Assembly (NCBI GenBank): GCA_009779515.1
Contig: WREE01000105.1
Coordinates: forward strand, 1 to 6,983
Source of the DNA: Symbiobacteriaceae bacterium
Lineage (GTDB): Bacteria; Bacillota; JAAYKD01; WRDA01
DNA: 6,983 bases
Reading direction: 5' to 3'
Shown here: positions 1 to 6,891 of the stretch, in pieces
Layout of the letters: each line of letters opens with the position of its first letter
How positions within the stretch are numbered: position 1 is the stretch's first letter
Notes under the pieces: generated by a model
Seen by the model: only the letters and a program-made list of their open reading frames with translations
Told to the model about the DNA's origin: nothing
Database searches by the model: none
Program-made: the position numbers and the translations under genes

Positions 1-1
1 C

Positions 2-1255
2 GCTAAAAGCAGCAGCCAGGTAGGGGAAGGCAAGTGGCCTTTCGCCCGTAGCCCCAACTGGCAGCCCGACGGTAGCGGCTTCTACATGGTTGTCGACCAG
101 GGAGCCAACTTCGACTACCTGGTTTATTACGACCTGGCAAGCCAAGAAGCCAAAACTATCTACCAGGGCAACTGGGATGTGGAAGGGGTTGCCCTCTCTC
201 CCGACGGCAAATATTTGGCTTTTGCCATTAATGAAGATGGTTACTCCTTACTTAAAGTCATGAAGACGGCCGATGGTTCTTTCCTGGAGCTTCCCGCCAT
301 GCCCCAGTACGTTATCGCCATGATGACTGGCGCCTCCTGGTCACCGGACAGCACCCGTTTAGCTATAACCATCAGCGCCGAGAGTCGTCCTATGGATATT
401 TGGATGCTGGATATACCCGCTAACAGCTTTAAGCAGCTTACTTTTAGCTCTTACGCAGGTATTCAAAGTGACGGCTTTGTGGCGCCAGAGTTACACCACT
501 TCAACTCCTTCGATGGTCTTAAAGTCTCCACTTGGCTTTATCGCCCCCACCATGCTCCAGCTGGTCCCCTCCCGGTAGTCGTTAATATCCATGGCGGACC
601 CGAAGGTCAAGAGCGTCCAGGCTTTAACGCCTTTGTGCAGTATCTAATCAACCAGGGTATTGCCGTGGTGTCACCCAATGTGCGAGGTAGCACTGGCTAC
701 GGTAAAGATTACCAGCATTTAGACGATGTGGAAAAACGGATGGATAGTGTGGCTGATATCAACTCCCTGGTGGAATATATTGTTGCTGCCGGCATTGCTG
801 ATCCGCAAAAAATTGCTGTTATGGGTGGTAGCTACGGCGGCTATATGACCCTCAGCTGTATCACCACCTATCCGGAGCTGTGGGCTGCCGCCGTCGATAC
901 CGTAGGTATGTCCAACCTGGAAACCTTCCTGGAGAATACCAGTTCCTACCGCCGGGCACATCGGGAATCCGAGTATGGCAGTCTGGAACACCACCGTGAA
1001 GTGCTGCGTCGCGTCTCCCCCATCTACAAAATTGACCGTATCACCGCTCCCCTGATGGTTATCCACGGACGTAACGATCCCCGCGTTCCCGTCAGCGAAG
1101 CCGAGCAGATGGTAGCTTCGCTACAGCAACGGGGGGTGGAAGTTCCCTTCCTTTGTTACGAGGACGAGGGGCACGGTATTGTTAAGCTCAACAACCGCCT
1201 TGATTGCTACCCTCAAGTCGCTGCCTTCCTGCGCAAGCATTTAGGCATAGAATAA
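2..1255 (+). CDS. S9 family (prolyl oligopeptidase-like) serine peptidase, 5' end cut by window
   Basis: Probably a cytoplasmic serine peptidase that cleaves short peptides (acylaminoacyl-peptidase / S9C-like). The frame is open to the left edge, and residues before the first ATG (position 86) already look like beta-propeller sequence (SPNWQPDGSGFY), so that ATG is internal and the true start lies outside. The visible part is 417 residues, against roughly 600-680 usual for the family. Up to about position 500 there are propeller blades with repeated SPDG/SPDS turns (ALSPDGKYLAFA, SWSPDSTRLAI). An alpha/beta hydrolase domain follows: oxyanion-side HGGPEG near 590, nucleophile motif GGSYGGYM with Ser at 830-832, Asp in GRNDPRVP at 1076-1078, and His in DEGHG at 1172-1174. 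The full catalytic triad is therefore present and in order, and the enzyme is probably active. The ABC ATPase gene starts 41 bases downstream in the same direction. The substrate cannot be told from sequence. Confidence 0.93.
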   Translation, partial: AKSSSQVGEGKWPFARSPNWQPDGSGFYMVVDQGANFDYLVYYDLASQEAKTIYQGNWDVEGVALSPDGKYLAFAINEDGYSLLKVMKTADGSFLELPAMPQYVIAMMTGASWSPDSTRLAITISAESRPMDIWMLDIPANSFKQLTFSSYAGIQSDGFVAPELHHFNSFDGLKVSTWLYRPHHAPAGPLPVVVNIHGGPEGQERPGFNAFVQYLINQGIAVVSPNVRGSTGYGKDYQHLDDVEKRMDSVADINSLVEYIVAAGIADPQKIAVMGGSYGGYMTLSCITTYPELWAAAVDTVGMSNLETFLENTSSYRRAHRESEYGSLEHHREVLRRVSPIYKIDRITAPLMVIHGRNDPRVPVSEAEQMVASLQQRGVEVPFLCYEDEGHGIVKLNNRLDCYPQVAAFLRKHLGIE

Positions 1256-1283
1256 GGAAATACCCTTGAAATATCATAGTTAA

Positions 1284-1290
1284 GAGGTGG
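1284..1290 (+). promoter_or_regulatory. Shine-Dalgarno site fixing the GTG start of the ABC ATPase
   Basis: GAGGTGG lies 6 bases before GTG at 1297, the first codon of the ATPase frame that gives a normal N-terminus (LVAQNLSKSFG). No ATG sits at a suitable distance, so the GTG start is well supported. I saw no convincing -35/-10 pair in the 41-base gap, which favours co-transcription with the peptidase gene. Confidence 0.75.
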
Positions 1291-1296
1291 CGCACA

Positions 1297-2193
1297 GTGC
1301 TGGTTGCCCAAAACCTCAGTAAGTCCTTCGGCACCAAGCAGGTTCTGCGAGAGGTAAGTTTCGTTATACCTTCGGGAGCTATCTTTGGCTTGCTGGGACC
1401 TAACGGGTCGGGCAAAACCACCACCGTGCGCCTTCTTAATGGCTTACTCACCCCCAGTAACGGCTCAGCTACTATCGATAATCTCCTGGTGCAGCCTCAA
1501 AACCCTGAGCTGCGTCGCCTCTGCGGGGTTATGACCGAAAGCGCCAACCTCTACGATGATCTCACCGGTATGGACAACCTCTCCTTTTTTGCCCAGCTCT
1601 TTTCCTTACCCCAAGCAGCCGACCGCTGCCGGGAGTTGTTAGCCACCTTCGAGCTGGAACATGCTGCCAGACAACCGGTGCGCCAATATAGTACTGGTAT
1701 GCGCAAACGGCTCATGCTAGCCAGGGCTCTGCTGCACCAACCGAAAATGCTCTTTTTAGACGAGCCCACCAGCGGTCTAGACCCGGAAAGCGCCCTGGAA
1801 GTTAACACCATGATCATGCGCTTAGCCAGGGAAGAAGGGGTAACAATCCTCCTCTGCACCCATCAATTAAAGTATGCTGAAGGGATCTGCAGCCACTACG
1901 GTTTCCTCGACCAAGGGGTTATCCAAGCTGCCGGAACTTGGGAGGATCTGCTTCACCAGGCTGGCACTCCCCGCTATTTGGAGTTACGAGGAGTGAATAT
2001 CACCCATCGCCATTTAGAGGAGACTCTCGACCGCCGCTGGCGTATCCCCATCGCCGACGACACTGCTGCTGCCGAGACGTTAACGCAGCTAATCCAGCAG
2101 GGGGCTGAAGTCTACGAAGCTCGCCAGACCACCCTAAGCCTGGAGGATTTGTATTTCCATATTATCTCAAACAAAAAAACAGCTACACCTTAG
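1297..2193 (+). CDS. ABC-2-type transporter ATP-binding protein
   Basis: Nucleotide-binding subunit that hydrolyses ATP to power an ABC-2 (NatA/drug-exporter-like) membrane transporter; its partner is almost certainly the permease just downstream. The 298 residues show all the family motifs: Walker A GPNGSGKT (34-41), signature YSTGM (131-135, in place of LSGGQ, common in this subfamily), Walker B MLFLDEP (151-157), D-loop SGLD (159-162) and H-loop His189 in CTHQ. The Q-loop region reads GVMTESANLYDDLTGMDNL, with no glutamine where one is usual, as in several ABC-2 ATPases. About 75 residues after the NBD form the C-terminal extension typical of ABC-2 ATPases. It starts with GTG behind a good ribosome site. 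The last six codons and the TAG stop lie in and beside an inverted repeat. The substrate is unknown; lipids, antibiotics, peptides and ions are all possible. Confidence 0.95.
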   Translation: MLVAQNLSKSFGTKQVLREVSFVIPSGAIFGLLGPNGSGKTTTVRLLNGLLTPSNGSATIDNLLVQPQNPELRRLCGVMTESANLYDDLTGMDNLSFFAQLFSLPQAADRCRELLATFELEHAARQPVRQYSTGMRKRLMLARALLHQPKMLFLDEPTSGLDPESALEVNTMIMRLAREEGVTILLCTHQLKYAEGICSHYGFLDQGVIQAAGTWEDLLHQAGTPRYLELRGVNITHRHLEETLDRRWRIPIADDTAAAETLTQLIQQGAEVYEARQTTLSLEDLYFHIISNKKTATP

Positions 2194-2208
2194 GAATAAG
2201 GTGTAGCT
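2172..2208 (-). terminator. Hairpin with U-tract on the minus strand, across the ATPase stop codon
   Basis: A perfect 12-bp inverted repeat, AGCTACACCTTA (2181-2192) and TAAGGTGTAGCT (2197-2208), is separated by a GGAA loop. On the minus strand the stem is followed by G and then seven Us (the complement of A2173-2179), the layout of a Rho-independent terminator. On the plus strand the A-tract comes before the stem and no U-tract follows, so it should not be an efficient terminator in the direction of the ABC genes. It could act there as a 3'-end-stabilising or processing hairpin between ATPase and permease. The stem is AT-rich for a terminator (5 G-C pairs of 12). The likely role is to stop transcription coming leftward from the convergent transketolase operon; this is inferred. 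Confidence 0.55.
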
Positions 2209-2242
2209 CAGACTGTAGAAAAACCGGTTATAGAGACAAACA

Positions 2243-2252
2243 GGGGAGGTGG
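2243..2252 (+). promoter_or_regulatory. Strong Shine-Dalgarno site of the ABC permease
   Basis: GGGGAGGTGG ends 6 bases before ATG at 2259. It is one of the strongest ribosome sites in the window. Together with the hairpin just upstream, it suggests that the permease is translated independently of the ATPase rather than by coupling. Confidence 0.7.
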
Positions 2253-2258
2253 TTTAAG

Positions 2259-3035
2259 ATGGCGATCTTCTGGGCTATGCTCAAAAAGGACTTGCAAGTG
2301 CTTAGACGCCAGCGGCAAGTGGTCTATATCACTCTGATCATACCCACCCTTTTAGCCGTAGTCATGCCCCTCATTTTAGTCTTCGTCACTTTGCAAGGTT
2401 TTGGTCAGGAGGCTTCCGGTATGATCGCTATAGCTCCGGCCAACCTCACCCATCTCTCCCCAGATATGCAGCAATTGGTTATTTTGGTAGACTATATGAT
2501 GCCTGCTTACTTTTTGATGGTCCCCATTATGGTAGGCTCCGTCTTCGCTGCCGGAGGCATGATCACAGAGCGAGAGCATAAAACCATGGAGGCTTTACTC
2601 TATACCCCTCTCTCCCTGCGGCAGCTTCTCAGCGCCAAGCTCTTCGCTGCTCTCGTCCCCGCTCTGGTGGTAAGTTGGCTTTCAGCCCTGGGTACCGCTC
2701 TAGCTATCAACATTCCCTGTTGGCTTTTGCGAGGCATCACACCCTTTCCTTCCCCCATTTGGTGGGTTATCCTCTTTTGGGTGTTGCCTCTAACGGCAGC
2801 TTTGGGTCTCACTTTTTCCTTGCTGATTTCCGCTTCAGCCCAAACCTATCAGGAAGCACAGCAAAAGAGTGCCTTGCTGGTCGTTCCTCTGACCCTGCTA
2901 CTTACCGGTAACATCACCGGAGTTATTGCCATGGATCTAAAAGCTTACTTTCTCCTGGGGGCAGCTTTCCTCCTGGCCAATATAATTCTGCTCATCCTCG
3001 CTTCCCGCCGCTATCGGGTTGAGCAGATGATCTAG
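2259..3035 (+). CDS. ABC-2-type transporter permease
   Basis: Integral membrane subunit that should form the export path with the upstream ATPase. The 258-residue protein starts with a short cytoplasmic segment rich in basic residues (KKDLQVLRRQRQ), then has six hydrophobic stretches at about 22-46, 78-101, 127-151, 167-190, 204-224 and 228-248. This is the usual six-helix ABC-2 fold. The loop after the second helix carries EREHKTMEALLYTPLSLRQL (104-123), matching the family's conserved ERExxT-(x)-LLxTPxS coupling motif that faces the ATPase. No large extracellular domain is present, which makes it closer to the NatB/CcmB-size class than to macrolide exporters. The C-terminus is basic (SRRYRVEQMI), consistent with a cytoplasmic end. 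Only 5 bases separate its stop from that of the opposing transketolase gene. Confidence 0.93.
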   Translation: MAIFWAMLKKDLQVLRRQRQVVYITLIIPTLLAVVMPLILVFVTLQGFGQEASGMIAIAPANLTHLSPDMQQLVILVDYMMPAYFLMVPIMVGSVFAAGGMITEREHKTMEALLYTPLSLRQLLSAKLFAALVPALVVSWLSALGTALAINIPCWLLRGITPFPSPIWWVILFWVLPLTAALGLTFSLLISASAQTYQEAQQKSALLVVPLTLLLTGNITGVIAMDLKAYFLLGAAFLLANIILLILASRRYRVEQMI

Positions 3036-3040
3036 CATTG

Positions 3041-3985
3041 TTATCTTGCCACCATCCGGCGACACGTTTCGGCAATATTGGCTGCGGTCAGACCGTGGCG
3101 TGCCAGCAGCTCCTCCGGTTTACCCGATTCTCCGAAAACTCCGCGCACCCCCATCCGCTCCAAGGGACAGGGAGCTTTTTCGGCAATAAGCTCCGCTAAA
3201 GCACTCCCTAAACCGTTATCTATACTATGTTCTTCCACGGTAACCACTCTTTGCGTATGCTTGATCGAGGATAAAATGGTATCTTTATCTAAGGGTTTGA
3301 TAAAAGGAATATTAAGCAGTTCGGCGCTTATACCTGCGGCAGCCAGCATATCCACTGCTTCCCAGGCGATATGTACCATATAACCGGTGGCACAGATAGT
3401 TATATCTTCCCCTTGGCGCAAGAGCTGAGCTGCTCCCCAGGTAAAGCTATACTCCGTCGATCGCGGGATAAAGGGAACATCGGCACGCCCCAGTCTGATG
3501 TACACCGGACCCACAAAGTTGGCGGCTTCCTGCACAATTTGCTCCGCTTCGGCAGCGTCAGCGGGCACTGCCACTACCATGCGAGGGTGAGGCAGACCGC
3601 GCATGAGACCGATATCTTCTAAAGCCTGGTGAGAACCGCCGTCCTCTCCTACCGTTAAACCGGCATGGGTGGCGGCTATTTTTACGTTTAAATCGGCGTA
3701 AGCTATGGTGTTGCGAATTTGCTCATAGGCGCGCCCCGTGGCAAAAATAGCAAAAGTGCTGGCAAAGGGGACAAGCCCCAGAGAGGCCATACCGGCTGCA
3801 GCTCCCATCAGGTTAGCTTCAGCAATCCCCATATTAAAAAAGCGGTGGGGATACTTCTTGCCAAAACCGTTGGTTCTGGTTGATTGTGAAAGGTCTGCAT
3901 CGAGAACTACCACCTTAGGGTTTTCCTCCCCCAGTTTGAGCAAAGCTTCGCCATATGCCGTACGGGTGGCTTTCTTCTCCGCCAT
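3041..3985 (-). CDS. Transketolase, C-terminal subunit (split transketolase)
   Basis: Pyrimidine-binding plus C-terminal half of transketolase, 314 residues. With the N-terminal subunit it transfers two-carbon units between sugar phosphates in the non-oxidative pentose phosphate pathway, in the cytoplasm. Visible landmarks: VLDADLSQSTRT (28-38), NMGIAEANLMG (51-61) with Glu56 in the place of the glutamate that activates the thiamine ring, the FASTFAIFATGRAYEQIR stretch (74-91), and GLTVGEDGGSHQALEDI (109-125) with His119 in the substrate-site position. The C-terminal domain holds EEHSIDNGLGSALAE (251-265) and GVFGESGKPEELL (282-294). It starts one base after the stop of the N-subunit gene, with its ribosome site inside that gene, so equal synthesis by translational coupling is expected. 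A 1-deoxyxylulose-5-phosphate synthase fragment is less likely, because that enzyme is a single, longer chain. Confidence 0.96.
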   Translation of the reverse strand: MAEKKATRTAYGEALLKLGEENPKVVVLDADLSQSTRTNGFGKKYPHRFFNMGIAEANLMGAAAGMASLGLVPFASTFAIFATGRAYEQIRNTIAYADLNVKIAATHAGLTVGEDGGSHQALEDIGLMRGLPHPRMVVAVPADAAEAEQIVQEAANFVGPVYIRLGRADVPFIPRSTEYSFTWGAAQLLRQGEDITICATGYMVHIAWEAVDMLAAAGISAELLNIPFIKPLDKDTILSSIKHTQRVVTVEEHSIDNGLGSALAELIAEKAPCPLERMGVRGVFGESGKPEELLARHGLTAANIAETCRRMVAR

Positions 3986-3986
3986 G

Positions 3987-4826
3987 TTAACCCTCCTCCT
4001 TAGCTGCTATACTTTGTTGCAACTGAGCTAAAGCTTTGACAGCGTCGTCGGCAGTTAGAGCCTTGCCATGCCAGTCCGGGTCGCCTTCCATAAACTTTAC
4101 CCCTTTGCCTTTAACCGTTTGCGCAATAATGACCGTAGGCTGCTCCTGGCTCTTCTGAGCTGCTGCCAAAGCAGTTAAAAGCTCGGGAAAGGAGTGTCCG
4201 TCACAGGAGATAACTTCCCAGCCAAAAGCGGCAAACTTAGCGTCTAGGGGCATGGGGTTGAGCACACTTGCCAGAGGGCCATCTATTTGTAAGCCGTTAT
4301 GGTCGATGATGGCGACCAGGCCACCCAACTGATAATGGCTGGCAGACATGGCAGCTTCCCAAACTTGCCCCTCCTGCAACTCACCATCTCCCAGAAGAGC
4401 ATAAACCCGAGTGGGAAGCTGCAAATACCTGGCAGCCAGAGCCATGCCCACTGCCGCCGAAAGCCCCTGGCCTAACGAGCCGGTGGAGAGATCTACCCCT
4501 GGAGTTTTTAAGGCATCGGGATGACCTTGTAGCCTGGAGCCGAGCCGCCGCAAAGTTTTCAACTCAGAGGTAGGGAAAAAGCCTTTGGCAGCTAAGGTGG
4601 CATAAAGAGCTGGAGCAGCGTGCCCCTTAGCCAGGACAAAACGGTCACGGTTTTCCCAAGCAGGATGCTCAGGGTTTACTCGTAAAACTTCAAAGTATAA
4701 AGCGGTGAGAATCTCCACCGCCGAAAGGGAACCCCCTGGGTGCCCGGATTTAGCTTCAGCTAGGCTACTGATAATATCTTGTCTGATTTGGCAAGCAATT
4801 TGTGTCAATTCCTGCAGGGAAGCCAT
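3987..4826 (-). CDS. Transketolase, N-terminal subunit (split transketolase)
   Basis: Thiamine-diphosphate/metal-binding half of a two-gene transketolase, 279 residues, a normal length for the split form. Motifs in order: SGHPGGSLSAVEIL (27-40) with His29, FVLAKGHAAPALYA (63-76) with His69, LQGHPD (99-104) with His102, DLSTGSLGQGLSAAVGMA (112-129), and the ThDP motif beginning GDGELQEGQVWEA (147-159) and ending at Asn177 in IIDHN. The C-terminal TVKGKGVKFMEGDPDWHGKA (237-256) is the usual transketolase loop. All residues expected for cofactor binding are present. The ATG at 4826 is the only sensible start, because a TAG lies two codons upstream in frame. Its ribosome site is a GGGGG run at 4833-4837, poorer than those of its neighbours. 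The gap to the upstream glycosyltransferase gene is 77 bases, with no clear promoter or terminator. Confidence 0.96.
   Translation of the reverse strand: MASLQELTQIACQIRQDIISSLAEAKSGHPGGSLSAVEILTALYFEVLRVNPEHPAWENRDRFVLAKGHAAPALYATLAAKGFFPTSELKTLRRLGSRLQGHPDALKTPGVDLSTGSLGQGLSAAVGMALAARYLQLPTRVYALLGDGELQEGQVWEAAMSASHYQLGGLVAIIDHNGLQIDGPLASVLNPMPLDAKFAAFGWEVISCDGHSFPELLTALAAAQKSQEQPTVIIAQTVKGKGVKFMEGDPDWHGKALTADDAVKALAQLQQSIAAKEEG
3995..4001 (-). promoter_or_regulatory. Ribosome site of transketolase C-subunit, inside the N-subunit gene
   Basis: On the minus strand AAGGAGG lies within the last codons of the N-subunit gene, 9 bases before the ATG of the C-subunit gene. The stop TAA and the next ATG are one base apart. 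This layout is typical of translational coupling and fits the need for equal amounts of the two halves. Confidence 0.8.
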
Positions 4827-4903
4827 ACTCTACCCCCATCTCGCCGCTGCCGTCTTCCACCTCAGTAGGCAAAAAACCAGCTTCACGGCGTTCTAAACTA
4901 TTT

Positions 4904-5692
4904 TTACTGTGATATGAACACCTTCCACATAAACTTGGGTATGGCAGCTAAGCGACGGATCCGTTTGGGCTCCCGCCAGACGCGATATAGCCACTCCAAC
5001 CCTATCTTTTGCATCCAGAGGGGAGCACGCAGCACTTTCCCTGCCATAACATCAAAGCTGCCGCCAACTCCCATAGCTACCCCTGCTTGCAACTCTTGCT
5101 TATGATTAAAGATCCAAGTCTCCGCTGGGCGTGGGTTACCTAAAGCACAAAAAAGCATATCGACCTTGAGAGCAGCAATTTTTTGGATAACACCTTCTTC
5201 CTCTTCAGCCTTAAAGTAGCCATGGTTGGTTCCTACTACCTGCAACCCAGGGTTGTTCTCTACCGCCGTGGCAGCTGCGGCTTCAGCAATACCCGGAGCA
5301 GCTCCCAGAAAAAAAACCGTGTAGCTTTGGTCGGCTGCCAATTTGAGCATTTCCTGCATCAGGTCAAAGCCGGCAACTCGTTGGGGTACCTTACCTCCTT
5401 TGAGGCGTGCTGCCAGGACTACCCCAATACCGTCTGGGACAATTAAATGAGCTTGTTGAATGGCTTGCTCCATGAGCTGGTTGCTCTGCGCCAGCCAAGC
5501 TATCTCCGGGTTGATGGTCACAATATGGCAAAGCCCGGGCGGAGAACTTGAACCAGACTCTGGCAACTGTTCTTTCCGCTCCTGAGCGAGATGCCCCTCA
5601 ATAAGCTCCAAGAATTCCTTCATAGTTAGTCCATCTACCGGCAATCCTAAGAGACGAAAAGGTGCTGGTTTAGGTATCATAGCTTCACTCAT
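4904..5692 (-). CDS. WecG/TagA/CpsF family glycosyltransferase (GT26)
   Basis: Likely membrane-associated glycosyltransferase that adds N-acetylmannosamine from UDP-ManNAc to an undecaprenyl-linked sugar, as TagA does in wall teichoic acid linkage and related enzymes do in secondary wall polymers. Numbering from the ATG chosen (262 residues): HIVTINPEIAWLA (56-68) with Thr59 and Asn61, IVPDGIGVVLA (84-94) with Asp87 as the probable catalytic residue, RVAGFD (105-110), FFLGAAPG (127-134), GVGGSFD (208-214), and the C-terminal appendage APLWMQKIGLEWLYR (223-237) and REPKR (240-244), which in studied TagA closes the active site at the membrane. A polar Ser/Pro-rich stretch at about 38-53 looks like an insert. 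The ATG at 5692 lies 8 bases from GGGAGG; an in-frame TTG one codon upstream (5695) is possible but its spacing is poorer. Its place after csaB points to wall-polymer synthesis. Confidence 0.93.
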   Translation of the reverse strand: MSEAMIPKPAPFRLLGLPVDGLTMKEFLELIEGHLAQERKEQLPESGSSSPPGLCHIVTINPEIAWLAQSNQLMEQAIQQAHLIVPDGIGVVLAARLKGGKVPQRVAGFDLMQEMLKLAADQSYTVFFLGAAPGIAEAAAATAVENNPGLQVVGTNHGYFKAEEEEGVIQKIAALKVDMLFCALGNPRPAETWIFNHKQELQAGVAMGVGGSFDVMAGKVLRAPLWMQKIGLEWLYRVWREPKRIRRLAAIPKFMWKVFISQ

Positions 5693-5700
5693 CAAACATG

Positions 5701-5706
5701 CCTCCC
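5701..5706 (-). promoter_or_regulatory. Shine-Dalgarno site deciding the glycosyltransferase start
   Basis: GGGAGG on the minus strand precedes three candidate starts: ATG at 5699 (1 base away, out of frame, stops after four codons), TTG at 5695 (5 bases away) and ATG at 5692 (8 bases away). Spacing and codon favour 5692. Confidence 0.65.
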
Positions 5707-5755
5707 TCTCGCCTCTGTACTCCCCCCGGATGCCAAGCTAGGGTTTATATGATAT

Positions 5756-6874
5756 CTAAATCAACAGTTTAGCCACCAGCTCAGCCGAGCGCTCAGCTTC
5801 CCGCTTCAGTTCATCTCCCAAAGCGGCAAAACGCCGTCGCACTTGTTGTTCGTTGGCCAGTAAATCTTCCGCCGCCAGGCAGATAGCTTCACTTTTAACC
5901 TGCTGGATACTACCCACCAAAGCCAGCTGCATGCGGGTGGCAAAATGGTCTACTTTGGGATCGTAGCTAATAGCAATGGCAGGAGTTGTCGCAATAGAAG
6001 CAAAAACCAGAGCATGTAGGCGAACTCCCATAACCAAGTTCAAGGAACCCATCAGGGAGATCATATCGGCAACGCCGTTTACCGGGGAGTAAATACGTAC
6101 CTGAGGAGAGTCCCCTAAACGGGAGCGTAGCTCTGCGGTGATGGCATCATCTCCGGGGTAGTGCATAGGGATAAGGATAATGCCCGCTCCCCGGCTGGTC
6201 ATCAGGTGCTTAAGAGCAAGCTCCAACTCCTGTAACAGATGATCGCTCCCAGGCCAGGGGCGGATCGAAACCCCGATCAAGGGCTGGTGGTCTGAAGGGG
6301 TAAACCCCAGCTCCCGTAGGAGTTCCACCCCGCGTCTTTTATCTCCCGGAGGGAGGGCCATAACCGGATCGGCTACCAGCACCTGGGGTACCCGGTTAAC
6401 CCCCAAACGCTTTAGCTCTTGCATACTCTCGGCGTCGCGCACGGTGATCAAGGTAGTACGCCGTAAAATAACCGCCGTCAGCCAGCGATTGAACTTCCCT
6501 CGCACCGGTCCGACCCCTTGAGCAAAAATCATCACCGGACAACTTGCCAGCTGCCCCATAACCAAAACTAGCAAATAAAAATAGAGGGAACGCCAGCTGG
6601 TAACATCCTGGAAGAGGGAACCTCCGCCGCTGATGAGCAGGTCTGCTCGCCGTAACTCCTGCCAAACACGCAAGTACGCCAGACGCTGAACAGCAATGAC
6701 ACCATGCTCCCGGGCGGTCTGCTGAGGGCGCGCTGAGAGGACTACCAGCTCCACCCCGGGGATGCACTTTTTTAAAGATTGATGCAGAGAGAGTAAAATC
6801 GCTTCGTCTCCCACATTGCTAAAACCATAATAACCGGATACGACAATGCGTTTGGTTTTTTCCTTCCTCGCCAT
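5756..6874 (-). CDS. csaB: Polysaccharide pyruvyl transferase CsaB
   Basis: Transfers pyruvate from phosphoenolpyruvate to a sugar (typically ManNAc) of a secondary cell-wall polymer. The resulting ketal is the ligand bound by S-layer-homology domains, so the gene usually serves anchoring of surface proteins. The 372-residue length is normal. Landmarks: GYYGFSNVGDEAIL (14-27) at the N-terminus, ISGGGSLFQDVTS (81-93), FAQGVGPVRG (117-126), TVRDAESMQELKRLGV (144-159), VADPVMAL (167-174), IPMHYPGDD (235-243), GVRLHALVFA (283-292) and ISYDPKVDHF (302-311). These are all features of the CsaB branch of the polysaccharide pyruvyl transferase superfamily. The hydrophobic stretch near 97-120 is probably part of the fold rather than a membrane anchor, and there is no signal peptide. 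The start ATG has AGGAAG upstream at a normal distance and lies 17 bases after the stop of the preceding gene. The acceptor sugar is inferred from the neighbouring TagA-type enzyme. Confidence 0.95.
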   Translation of the reverse strand: MARKEKTKRIVVSGYYGFSNVGDEAILLSLHQSLKKCIPGVELVVLSARPQQTAREHGVIAVQRLAYLRVWQELRRADLLISGGGSLFQDVTSWRSLYFYLLVLVMGQLASCPVMIFAQGVGPVRGKFNRWLTAVILRRTTLITVRDAESMQELKRLGVNRVPQVLVADPVMALPPGDKRRGVELLRELGFTPSDHQPLIGVSIRPWPGSDHLLQELELALKHLMTSRGAGIILIPMHYPGDDAITAELRSRLGDSPQVRIYSPVNGVADMISLMGSLNLVMGVRLHALVFASIATTPAIAISYDPKVDHFATRMQLALVGSIQQVKSEAICLAAEDLLANEQQVRRRFAALGDELKREAERSAELVAKLLI

Positions 6875-6891
6875 TTTCTAGCTTCCTGTCT

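Noticed and set aside
86..88. ATG at 86 as the start of the peptidase gene
   Set aside because: The frame is open to the left edge and the upstream residues continue the beta-propeller pattern, so the gene is simply cut by the window.
719..1066. Minus-strand open frame of 115 codons inside the peptidase gene
   Set aside because: It lies wholly antisense to a strongly conserved hydrolase domain, resembles no known protein, and has no ribosome site of note.
1256..1296. TTGAAA plus TATCAT as a promoter before the ABC ATPase
   Set aside because: The two elements adjoin each other, so they cannot be a -35/-10 pair.
3738..4031. Plus-strand open frame over the junction of the two transketolase genes
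   Set aside because: It is antisense to conserved transketolase motifs and has no protein-family features.
5685..5699. Four-codon upstream reading frame (ATG at 5699) overlapping the glycosyltransferase start
   Set aside because: Its ATG is one base from the Shine-Dalgarno site, too close for efficient initiation, so a leader-peptide role is not supported.
5707..5755. Possible promoter in the AT-rich stretch after csaB on the minus strand
   Set aside because: A TATAAA-like element is present, but I find no -35 element at 16-18 bases, so it is no better than chance.
6396..6767. Minus-strand open frame of 123 codons within csaB
   Set aside because: It is in another frame of the same strand as csaB, rich in Arg, Ala, Gly and Pro as expected for a shadow, and csaB motifs fill the whole stretch.
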